From contig OZ018416.1 in NCBI GenBank assembly GCA_963969595.1, positions 12,974,065-13,038,064 on the forward strand: a stretch of 64,000 nucleotides of DNA, in the 5' to 3' direction. This DNA is from Neckera pumila. Taxonomy: Eukaryota; Streptophyta; Bryopsida; Hypnales; Neckeraceae. Shown one piece after another: positions 11,738 to 22,189 of the stretch; within the stretch, counting starts at the first letter, position 1, and every line of letters begins with the position of its first letter. The notes under the pieces are model-generated. The model was not told where the DNA came from. It was given only the letters and a program-made list of their open reading frames with translations, and searched no databases. A program made the translations under genes and the position numbers.

Positions 11738-12658
11738 TTAATTCCTAAAGTTTCATAACTATGTTTTCACCAAAAACACTCTAAAATTGCCATTTTTAAT
11801 ACAAGTACCAAAATTTTGAAAAAAACACTTTTTTGACACATAAAACTGTAGGATCTTATAGTAAACTAGTTTTAAAAATGGTGAAAAAAAATTTAGAATT
11901 TTCCACCATGCTGATTGGAAGATATTAACATTCGAATTGGCAAAAATCCTTTTTTTGTCCCTGCAAAAAATTGGGCAGCTGCACTTCACAAGGTCACATT
12001 TGTATGAAAATATGTCCAAAATGGTGGTGCATCTTTGAATTCTTTTTCCTAAACAAGTTGGCTACATGCTGAATAAATTTCAAATCATTTGATATTATAC
12101 AACATATATACAAAAAAATAGTAAATAGAAAGAAGTAGAGAATGATCCAAAACACTAAATTAGTACTCTTAAGAATTTAATTATGGAATGTTACCCCAAT
12201 GGTTTTAATGTTGTAATAAACAATCTACATCCTATAGATTTAATTTTGTCAATTAAAATTAAAAATTGAGGTAAATAAACAACAATGTTTATTTCAGAGT
12301 AGAGAATTTATAACTGCCCGCAAACTAAAAACCCTCATAACTTTTGACTCATTGGTCAAAATGGAATGATTCAAAGCTTTCCACATATATATCATTCTAG
12401 TAAACCAATTTCAAAATTTTTTTTTGGGATTTTTTTTTTAACCTGCCTAGATTGCCCAATTACAAAAAAAAGTAACATATATGGCTATATCTTTTGACTC
12501 CTATTTCCAAATGTCATGAAATTTAGTGCATATGAAAGATATTCTTCGTGCCCACCTTCCATTAAATTTTCAGCTTAAAATATGGAAATCTTTAGTCACA
12601 CGTACTTGCTCAAAATTTCTATACAGCCAAAAAATGCATGCTGGTCTTTAGAGGTTAA
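11738..12658 (-). mobile_element. TTAA-flanked element, long form, inverted (921 bp)
   Basis: It starts TTAATTCCTAAAGTTTC and ends GTCTTTAGAGGTTAA, in opposite orientation to 9576-10496 and exactly the same length. On the minus strand an open frame (12019-11759, 86 codons) corresponds to frames in the copies at 9576 and 27622. Confidence 0.7.
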
Positions 12659-12720
12659 ACATCAAAGGAGGCCAAAAATGGCCTACAAAAAATTCTCCAT
12701 ACAAGATGCATTGCATTTAA

Positions 12721-13078
12721 TGTTGTGTGGCCCATCCCAAAGGGTAGTTGCCCATTCCAAAGATAGACTGTCATCCCAATGAAAGCTTTCACATCTTTGT
12801 CATAGTTCTTTGCCCGTAGATGGATGGCTCCCTTTGCTTTGCCTACAAATGGATGGCTCCCTTCCCTTCCCTTCCTTTTAAGCCGCATCCCAAAGATTGT
12901 CTTGGCATTCACTTAACTTAATCATTAGCATCCTAGTCAGTCATTGAAGCTTGGTTTATATTAGTCATTTTTCTCAGTTCCTTAAGGCCAGGTATATTGT
13001 ATGTAGATCATTTTGTATTGTAAAACTATAGCCCAATTTTGGGCAATGAAGGATTAATCAACTTCAAAATCCTTACAC
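12721..13078 (+). mobile_element. Possible solo LTR
   Basis: The segment begins TGTTGTGTGGCCC and ends near CCTTACA. Its last third has a T-rich stretch, 'TTTTGTATTGTAAAACTATAG', then an AATGAAGG segment, as often seen in the R/U5 part of plant LTRs. No convincing 5-bp target duplication and no internal retroelement domain are seen, so the call is weak. Confidence 0.25.
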
Positions 13079-13488
13079 TATGTATATTTTTAGTTTGTGA
13101 CTATTTTTTTTTTTTTTAATTTTCAAAGATGAAATCACATGTCTCCTATACGCCATGATAATATAAGATTTTTCTATAAATTTTTGAACTTATTTTCTAT
13201 TTTTTTAAAGGAAAAGTGAAGAAAGTTCATATCAAATACAAGTTCGTTCAAAAAAATTAGAATCTTCTCTATGGAATTATGTCATATTGCAGATTGTTAG
13301 AGAAGAAAATAATTTATTGTGTCTTTTATGATTACAAAATTCATGAACCGTGGTTTTAGTCTCAAAGTTCAAATTGCCATCAATATTTAATTTCAAAATT
13401 TTTTTCATATTTTCAAGTTGGCATTGAAACTACATTTCTTTAACTCCTAATGCCACATCAAATTTAATTTTTGAGTTCAATTTTGCCT
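13079..13488. other. AT-rich spacer, nothing recognised
   Basis: No coding or repeat structure that I can name, apart from a lone TTAACTCCTAATGCC element-end-like motif near 13440. Confidence 0.4.
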
Positions 13489-14375
13489 TTAATCCCTAAA
13501 GGTAATTTACTATGTTTTCACCAAAACTATCATTTCTAGTACAAGTACCAAATTTTAGAAAAAAAAACATCTTTGGATACATGTAATTGTAGGATCTTGT
13601 AGTACGCTAGTTTGGAAAGACATGGAAAAAATGTCAAAAATTTCTACTATGTAGATTGCAAGATATTAGCGTTTGAATTAACTTTTGGGGCCCTGCAAAA
13701 ATTGAGTAGTTGCACTTCACAAGGTCACATTTGTATGAAAAAATGTCCAAAATGGTGGTAACTCTTTGGATTCATTCTTCAATGCAAGTCGGCTATATGC
13801 TTGAAATATTTAAGATTATTTAGAATTGTAGAATAAAAATAGTATAAGTAGAAAAAAGTTGAGAATGATTCAAAATACTAAATTGTTAAGAATTTACTTA
13901 TGGAATTGAAAAAGGCCAATTCCACTTGGTTGTAATCTTGTAATAAAGAATCCACATCCAATGGTTTTGTTTTTTTCAAAAATATTGAAACTTAAGTATA
14001 ATAAATGACTTCAAAGTTCATTTTAGAGTAGAGATTCTATAATTACCCGCAAGCTAGAATTCCTCATAATTTTCATAATGTTGATCAAAATGGAGTGACT
14101 CAAAGCTTTCCACTTATATACAAATCTAGGAAACCAAGTTCAAAAGTTTGTTTCTTAAAAAAATTCATTTTTTTTAGCTACCCGACAAACAAAAAAAGAG
14201 AGACTTCATGCAATAAATTTTTAACCATGTAGTTAAAAGTTATTAAAATTGTTGTGCTTTAAAGCTACTCTTTGACCATATAAATCAAAAAAAAAAAAAA
14301 AAAGCTCTATTTGTAGTGCACGGCTAAAAATATCTATATTGCCCAAATTGTTGTTTGGGACTTTGGAAGTAAAAT
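13489..14375 (-). mobile_element. TTAA-family element, mosaic form, decayed right end
   Basis: It begins TTAATCCCTAAAGGTAA and follows the 11738-12658 copy for the first two thirds. It then switches to a different right part shared with 27622-28566 ('GCAATAA-TTTTTAA', 'AAAGCTACTC'). The right end is degraded, close to GACTTTGGAAGTAAAA, so the end coordinate is approximate. Confidence 0.5.
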
Positions 14376-14643
14376 CATACATGATTTCACTACAATATTT
14401 TCTGTTACATGAGACAACATGTTGTCTATATATCAATGTGAACCAAATTTCTATTAGTTCTACAATAAATTTTCATTTTTTATCTTTCATTTTAAAATAA
14501 TAAATTAAATTAAATTAGAAAAAATTACAAAACTAATTTGAATTTTTCCAAAAGGTAAAACTAGGCATGAAGAGTAGTGTGAATTTTTTTTTCAGATAAC
14601 TATTTTTTTATTCATCTAAGACATCCTTGGTATTTAACCTCAT

Positions 14644-15572
14644 TTAACCCCTAAAGGACCAACATGCATTTTTTGGCCGTATAGAAATTTTGGGCAGGTA
14701 CGTGTGACTAGAGATATCCATATTTGAGGCTGAAATTTTAATAGAAGGTGGGGGCAAGGAATATCTTCATGTGTACCAAGTTTCATGACATTTCAAAATA
14801 CGAGTCAACAGCTGTGACCTGATATGTTCCTTTTTTTCGTAATCGGGCAGTTTGGGCAGATCAGAAAAAATTATTTTTTCCGGATTTTTTTTAAAAATGG
14901 TTCTCTACACTTACATATACTTAAAAAGCTTTGAGTCACTCCATTTCAATCAATGAGTCAAAAGTTATGAGGGTTTTTGGTTTGTGGGCAGTTATAGATT
15001 CTCTACTCTAAAAAAAACTTTAGAGTCGTTTATTTAACTCAATTTTCAATATTTTTGGAAAAAAATAAAATCCTAGCATGTAGATTGATTATTACAACAT
15101 TACAACAATTGGGATTGGCATTTTTAAATTCCATGATTAAATTTTTAACTATTTAGTATTTTGAGTCATTTTCTACTTCTTTCTACTTACTATTTTTTTC
15201 CTATATGTTGTACAATTCCAAATGATGTGAAATTTTTCATGCATATAGACAACTTGTTTAGGAAACTGAATTCAAAGAAGCACCACCTTTATCGGCATTT
15301 TTTCATTGAAAAGTGAGCTTGCAAAGTGCAGCTGCCCGGTTTTTTGCAGGATTGAAAAAATGATTTTCAAGACTTTGAATGCTTATATCTTATGATCCAC
15401 ACGGTGGAATTTTCTGAAATTTTTACCACATGTTTTCAAAATATCATACTACAAGATCCTACGGTTACATGTGTCAAAAATTGTTTTTTTCCAAAAAATT
15501 TGTAGTTGTATTAGAAATGGCAGTTTTGGAGCGTTTTTGGTGATTACATAGTCATGAAACTTTAGGGGTTAA
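14644..15572 (+). mobile_element. TTAA-flanked element, long form (929 bp)
   Basis: It starts TTAACCCCTAAAGGACC and ends GAAACTTTAGGGGTTAA, the cleanest ends among the long form. It matches 9576-10496 in the same orientation over its whole length and carries the conserved block AAGATCCTACGGTTA near 15454. The open frame seen in other copies is broken here by TGA. Confidence 0.75.
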
Positions 15573-16765
15573 ATCATTACAATAAAACTAAATTCAGCCT
15601 TTATGAATTTTTGATAATTTGCATGTTTGAATAAACACATTTTTCATACAATTTTGGTTGGTAAATTAAATTGTTGTGATTTTCTAAAATATAGAGGTAT
15701 ATACATATATTATAGCAATTAGAATATATCAATAAGTAATTAGTTTTTTGGACTAAAAAGGAAGGTTAAAATGAAAGAAACAATGTTTTGTAGTTTAAAC
15801 TGAAAATTGTTTATTCACAAAAGGACCAAGTCAATTTTCAATGATTTTTTTTTGGAAATGGACACAAAATATGGACATGCACTTTTTTTTTGGATTTTTT
15901 TTTTCAAATGAGATTCTTGGATGAAAAGTTATGATGCTCAAGTTTTTTGGATTAGTTTGGGCAGTTTATGAAAAATCATCTTTTACTTTTAAAATTTTGC
16001 AATCATGTAAGTAACATGATATAGGATGCAATCATCAAATTAAAACAAAGTGTAGTACAAATCTCACTCTAGGAGGAATTCAAGTTTATTGATTCTATTT
16101 GGTAGAATCAAAAAAGTAAATTTTTCTTCTAACTTCAAAGGCTATAATTGTACTACAAAAATATTATGAATATTTTTTCCACATTTGTGTAGTAGTCTAG
16201 TATACTTTTGCCATTCTATTCAAGATATGGACTTCCTATTTGCCCAAAATTCAATGTGCATTTATGCATTTCATGTAAAGGATGTATATGTGGACAAAGA
16301 CTCCACTATACCTCTAAAATACCCTCTGCTTTACTTAGAGATTTCATTGGAAATGGAAATATAAGTCTTCGTTGCATTTTGCTATTTTAAATTAGTATTT
16401 TATCTCCAAATTATGGTACAACATTTAAATATTCAAAAATTATATATCATGAGTATTATTGCATCAATGTAATACTTTCACATTTTATAAAACTAAACCA
16501 TGACTTTTATTTTAATATTACTCATATATGTAGTCTTTTATACAATAATACTCATTGTAGCCTTCTAAGTACTAATACTTGTTACAATTTGTAGCAATTG
16601 AGTTTTTTTGCCAATTTTTTTGTATTATAATTCCACTGAAGATTCAAAACCTACACATAAGGTTATGATTGTTTTGTGTCTTTGGTAATTTTTTTATATC
16701 TTTTTAAATTTGTTGTTATTCATAAAGAGACATTGATTGGATGTCATTGTTGTCAGTGAGGGTTT
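15573..16765. other. AT-rich spacer, nothing recognised
   Basis: A 60-codon frame at 16208-16390 has no recognisable motif. No repeat ends are seen. Some stretches near 15840-16150 vaguely resemble interior parts of the TTAA family and may be decayed copies. Confidence 0.4.
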
Positions 16766-18150
16766 TTAACCCTTAAAGCATTAAATATCCCTTGAACGGA
16801 CATTGCAAGGTTCAAGCATGTTCTTAGGATCTCAGTTTTAGACTTGATTTTTGAAAAAAAATCAAAGATAGGAAAAAACCTTAGCCTTTTGTGAATATAA
16901 TTTTTTATTCCAATTGATCCTCAAGAACAAAAACTATGCCACACTAAGCTCAAGAACCAATTCATTGAGCAACACAAAAAAAATTATAGAAAAACAAAAT
17001 AATTCTTTTTTTAATTATAAATATTTTAGTCTACTTGGAAATATTGATTCATTCTATTTAGACTAGTGATGAGAAAGTTGTGAAGACTGTTGTTTTTTAG
17101 GCAATCCAAGCATCTTTTTTGAAGAATAATTTATAGGGTTCATTTTTGAACTCAATTTTCAAAATTTAAAATAAACAAATAAATTTATGTGTTTAATTTT
17201 TTTCATCTCACTATTGCAATCAATGTGTTTTAACCCCTAAAGTCCCAAGGCCATTTTTCTGTCAAAAATCACTCAAAACTGCTACTTTTGTTGCGTTCAT
17301 CTAAAAGATGAGAAAAATTAATTTTTTTTAGAAAATAACCGTAGGATCTTATACTACACTTTTTACAGATCATGTAGTAAAAATTTTGTGATGTTTGACC
17401 GTACGGATTGAAAGATATCAGCATTCAAAGTGAAAGAAAAAGTTTTTTTCAAGAAGATGCTCTCATTGCCCGAAAAACAAAATTGTCCATAACTTTCTCA
17501 TAAAAAGTCCAAATGAAATGAATCAAAGCTTCCCAAATAGGCAAAAATATAATCTATAAGGAAAAAAAATTAAAAAAATTAAATTAAATTTTTTGCAAAA
17601 TTTTTTTGCTGCCCCTTCTCCCCTGTTTTGAGCTTATTTGGGCATAACTTTTGCTCCCGGGCACCGATTGAAATAAAAATTACATTCCCCAAAAGCTAAT
17701 AAGTTTTTCTATCTTATGGGAAAGTTTCAGAAAGTTTCATTAAAAATTGAGCTCATAGGAACCTGCCCAAAATCCATTTTGTCCCCCGTAGGGACAATGG
17801 GACTTTAGGGGTTAATTCCATCCTATAACTATTAAAGATTTAGTTTTTCCTTTTCCTTTATACCTACTTCCACATAATAATTTTTTAAAGAATAAAAATC
17901 AAGTGTATTTTTTTTTTTTTAAATTCTCTTATCAACTCAATGCTTTATCACAATGTTTTTTGATTCAAAAAAACTATTGAGTAAAATTTCTATATTTAAA
18001 AGATTAAAAATAAAAATATAGTCAAAAAAGGTGCAAAAAAAATTATTTTCTTCATTTAAACATAGATATCATGCAATCTATGTAGTCAAGGTTTATAGAA
18101 TTTCTTCTACACATTCTTATACTTCTCTAGTGCAACAATGCTAGAATATA
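16766..18150 (+). mobile_element. Decayed TTAA-family element hosting a nested copy
   Basis: It starts TTAACCCTTAAAGCATT and follows 10659-11613 (for example the GATTCATTCTATTT block near 17045). It is split at 17230-17815 by a younger element and resumes with TTCCATCCTATAACTATTAAAGATTT, matching 11175 onward. The right boundary is degraded and approximate. Confidence 0.5.
17230..17815. mobile_element. Nested TTAA-flanked element with perfect 18-bp inverted ends (586 bp)
   Basis: It starts TTAACCCCTAAAGTCCCA (17230-17247) and ends with the exact inverse, TGGGACTTTAGGGGTTAA (17798-17815). Left flank GTGTT and right flank TTCCATC join to give GTGTTTTAATTCC, which is the uninterrupted sequence of the related copy at 11168-11180. 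The insertion therefore duplicated TTAA (or, less likely, TA). Non-coding. Confidence 0.8.
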
Positions 18151-18442
18151 AGAGCCAAGACTTTTTTTTGGCATTATAGTGCCATATCGCACTAGAAAGA
18201 AACAGTTTTGCTAAAAAATGGCAACAAATCATGACATTTTTGCCAAAAAGCTTTCAAATTAAAAAGAAAAATTTTAGATGAAATTGCTAGATTGTTGATG
18301 GAAATTGAATAATGGACATGTAATATGTGCTAAATTGATATTTTCTATCCAATATGCAGATGAATGTTGAAATTTGGAAAACCACTATAGTAATATATAT
18401 TGCCACTTTGGCACCTTATAAAAATGAAAAAAACACAATTGG

Positions 18443-18671
18443 TGAGCCTAAAAATGTGAGTCTATGAGCCTAGAACCTAATTGTAGGTATGTACCTACAA
18501 CCATCTGAAGGTATTTATAATATATATATCTATAATGTACAGTAGGTATTCTATAATATGAAAGAGTCTGTAGCATAGTTACTTATAATATAGATAAGTA
18601 TAACTATAGAAGGTATCTACAATAAATAATCTTAGGCTTACGGACTCATAGATTCTATATTCTTAGGCTAG
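18443..18671. mobile_element. Small palindromic element, MITE candidate (about 229 bp)
   Basis: The left arm begins AGCCTAAAAATGTGAGTCTA and the right arm, read in inverse, begins AGCCTAAGAATATAGAATCT. Pairing continues for about 45 bases with mismatches. The interior is AT-rich and self-complementary. No coding sequence and no clear target duplication are seen. Confidence 0.45.
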
Positions 18672-19114
18672 CAATTTTTCAAATTGACCATAGAAATTTT
18701 AGCTCTAATTCGTTGAGTTTGGGAATTTCCTCGTACTAAAATTAATCCCCAAAGTATGACAAACTAGCAAATAGACATTTAAAGATAATTTTTTTCAATT
18801 AATTTCTATTGAATAATGGATATGATTACAATAGAACCATCTATCTCCAATAAAAACTTTAAACTCATTGGATTTATATTTCAAAAGTTATAGCAGATGA
18901 CAAATTTGTCATATTACATGAGATTAAAAAACAAATATTGGTCTTTTTTCAATCATTATCTAGTTTGTTAAATTTCACAATCCCTTAGATCTTATAGGGA
19001 CTCAAGGGATTCATTATTTGGGGGCTATTTTGGGGGTTTCGCATGTATCACGTGCAAATAAGGTTTTTTTTTGGGAGGGGGGGGGGGGGGGGGGGGGGGG
19101 AATAGAGGGACCAA
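18672..19114. other. AT-rich spacer ending in a G homopolymer
   Basis: No gene seen. The stretch ends with a T9 run, a G-rich tract and then the G24 run. Confidence 0.4.
19077..19100 (+). repeat. G homopolymer, 24 bp
   Basis: Twenty-four uninterrupted G residues in an otherwise AT-rich region. Such a run is unstable and error-prone in sequencing, so the length may be inexact. Confidence 0.9.
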
Positions 19115-20048
19115 ATAATCCTTAAAGTTCCATGACCATGTTTTCACTAAAAACGCTCAAAAATTGCCATTTTTAGAACAAGTACCAAATTTTTGGAAAA
19201 AAGACTTTTTTTTTACACATATAACGGTGTAGGATCTTGTAGTACACTAGTTTGAGAAGATGTAGAAAAAAATTCAAGAATTTCCATCATGTAGATTGCA
19301 AGATATAAGCATTTGAATTGACAATAACCCTTTTTCTGTCCCAGCAAAAAAGTGGGCAGCTACACTTTGCAAGGTCACATTTGTATGAAAAAATGTCCAA
19401 AACAATGGTAAATCTTTGAATTCATTTTCAAGGCAAGTTAGCTACATGGTTGAAAATTTTCACATCATTTGGAATTGTACAATATATAGGAAAAAATTAG
19501 TATGTAGATAGTAGTAGAGAATGATTCAAAATACGAAATTGTTAAGAATTTAATATGGAGTCAAAAAATGTCAATTTCAATGGTTGAAATGTTGTAATAA
19601 ACAATCCACATCTTGTGGTTTTATTTTTTTCAAAATATATTGAAAATTGAGTAAGATGATATAGGAAATCAAAGTTTATTTAGAGTAGAGAATCCATAAC
19701 TACCCGCAAACAAAAGATCCGCATAACTTTTTGATTCACTGGTCAAAATGGAATGATTCAAAGCTTTCCACTAATATGTAACTCTAGAAGACTAATCTCA
19801 AATTTTTATTTTTGAAAAAAGTGATTTATTTAGATATACCTGGACTGCCCCGTTACAAAAAAAAGTATCAAATTAGGCCATAACTTTTGAAATTAGGTCA
19901 TGAAATTTAGTGCAAATTTTATGAAAGATGGTCTTTGCTTCCACCTTTTATTAATAGTTGGGCCAAAAATATAGAAATCTCTAGTCACATGTACTTGCTC
20001 AAAAATTCTATGTAGCCAAAAAACGCATATTTGTCCTTTAGAGGTTTA
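19115..20048 (-). mobile_element. TTAA-family element, long form, decayed ends (about 934 bp)
   Basis: It matches 11738-12658 in the same orientation from TAATCCTTAAAGTTCCATGACC to TCCTTTAGAGGTTTAG. Both terminal TTAA motifs carry substitutions (TAAT, TTTA), so it is an older copy. The open frame shared by other copies contains stops here. Confidence 0.6.
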
Positions 20049-22038
20049 GTAGACCTTATCATTACCTAATTTTTCAATTTTTTTGTATTTTTTAGTACCC
20101 TACACTTACTTCAAATTTGATACAGAGGCCATTTTTTCAAACACTATCTTCATTATAATGAAATTCTTTTCATTAGAACACAATACATTCAAATAGTCAA
20201 AACTAGGCTCAAATTCCATACGTGTAGGTTTGATTGGCACTCTTTGAATCTACATGTCAGATTCCTAGGGATCCACATCACCTCACACTATTCAATTGAT
20301 GACGCATGGCAATTTTTTTACAAAAATGACTTAAATTCTGTTGAATCCAAGCTTTATGTAGGCTACTTACAACCTACTCTAAATCTAACAAGTTGAAAAC
20401 ATACTCAATATTTACCGAGTTGGCTTCAAAGCATACTTGCAGGTATGTCAAACATCTTTACAAATTGTGGAAAATGAACCTACATGTAGGATATTGATAA
20501 CATATTGAAAGCTCAAAGAATGCCATGTCAAAAATGTTTACTAAGAACGTGAATGAAACGTTTTTAACACTAGACAATGCATTCCCAATACAAGGTTGCA
20601 GATCTATTGTTGTGATTTAGAATTTTTGTGTATATAATCAAAAGGTGTCATGGACTTCATATAAAACACCTTTCCAAAAATGACACCTAACAAGTTTATG
20701 AGAAATGCAAAAACTCTAGCCACAAATTCCCACCAAACCTTGCTAAACTCCACTTAAACATTTAAAGCCGGCAAAGGATGATAGAAGTTGCACATGATCT
20801 ATTGATCTCCCATGATATAAAACACATCAAAACAGAAAAAGATGCGTAAGAATTTTGTATAGATTGGCAAGCAAATATATTTCAAATAAATTCACATGAA
20901 CTTAAACAGATCAATGTATACTAGCAATCAAAATTGTGTAGCTAATAAACCCTCATTATGTATTCCATTGTATTTAAAAACATATACAAGACCCCCAAAA
21001 AATAGAATACCAGAAGACGGAATACCATAAAAGGAATGGAATACTAGGAAAAAAATGTCATAGTGGTTGTCATGAAATACAAGCTTCCAACCCAAACCAC
21101 AAACTCTAAGTCATGGTTTAAACTTGTATGCACAAACAACAAACAATTGTCTAATACTACTGTATTGCAATTTAAACAAAAAATAAAACTACAGCTCATT
21201 GGAAAAGCTATTAAAACCAACAAAGTGCTCAAGAAAATCTATGACAACATTGGTTGTGCGCCACCCACATCGTTGCCCACATCAAGTTGCAAGCATGCCA
21301 ATTTGCACCCTTGGAGACGGATGCCCTGAATTGCCACCTCTGCACAAGGATGTCGCAAATTTTGAAGAAAGAGGATGGTGTATGAATGACATGTAGAAAA
21401 ACACAACAATGAAGCGCAATAGTCACATACACACATGCACAAACGGAAACGATAGTAGAAAACCCAAAATTTGGTCCAATAGAAGGTGAAGAAGATGACA
21501 GACCTTGAACCCTCCGTGAAGGCACCCGCCTCCAAATCGTCTCATGTTGTTGCCAAGGAAGCATTGCGCCACTCTAGCAGTGCCGCCGTTGGCGATTCAT
21601 ATGTCACCGTGTTGCGATTGGGCAATTCTTCAGGCGTTGCTGCCGCATGAGAGACCACCGCATGAGCTAAAGTTGCATCATCCTATGAGCTACTGCTCCA
21701 TCACCAAAAGCAATTGCTAAAACCCAAAATCCTACCACGGAAAAAAGAACAACGCATCCCAAATCCCAGAGCAAAAAGGTAAATTTCACAAGCAATGTAG
21801 GAACCAGGAACAACTAAAGGAAGATATGGAGTTTAGGAAGGGCTTAGAGCAAACTTGGGTAAGAGGGAGAGAAATACATACCTAAGATGTCTCCTCCAAA
21901 TTCAAAAGTTAGAGGGCAAAATCATGAAAGAGGATCCCAAGCATGTCAAACTTCATCCATCTGAAGGTCAGTTGGGAGCATTCATCCAAATTTTGGATCC
22001 GCCCAACTGTAACTTACATCCACATGTATTGTACACAA
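20049..22038. other. Spacer with a slightly GC-richer patch
   Basis: The patch 21240-21720 is less AT-rich and holds overlapping open frames on both strands, of which the plus-strand 51-codon frame at 21495-21650 is the most protein-like. No named gene is recognised elsewhere in the stretch. Confidence 0.4.
21495..21650 (+). CDS. Small open frame, 51 codons, unidentified (doubtful)
   Basis: ATG at 21495 follows an in-frame TAG at 21480 and reads 51 codons to TGA at 21648. The product (starts MTDLEPSVKAPASK, ends SSGVAAA) is Ala/Ser/Val-rich and uses G/C-ending codons, unlike HYDIN downstream. It could be a small gene, a leftover exon or chance. I do not recognise it. Confidence 0.15.
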   Translation: MTDLEPSVKAPASKSSHVVAKEALRHSSSAAVGDSYVTVLRLGNSSGVAAA

Positions 22039-22189
22039 ATGCCATATTTAACTAAATCTGGACTATTAATCAAATTTGGACTATGCAAAATCTATGACAA
22101 CGGGAGATATCCCGATGAAAATCTAGGACTGTCATAGATTTTGCATAGTCCAGATTTGTTGAATAGTCTAGATTTAGTTAAATATGGCA
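22039..22189. repeat. Perfect-looking hairpin with ~60-bp arms
   Basis: The left arm starts ATGCCATATTTAACTAAATC at 22039 and runs to the TGACA near 22098. The right arm runs from TGTCATAG at 22130 to the inverse ATGGCAT at 22189, with only a few mismatches. The loop contains a second small palindrome, CGGGAGATATCCCG (22100-22113). Probably a foldback mobile element. Confidence 0.75.

Noticed and set aside
21229..21564. Minus-strand frames of 98-111 codons as a gene
   Set aside because: Cys/His/Trp-rich low-quality translations, overlapping each other in different frames, without a motif or splice context.
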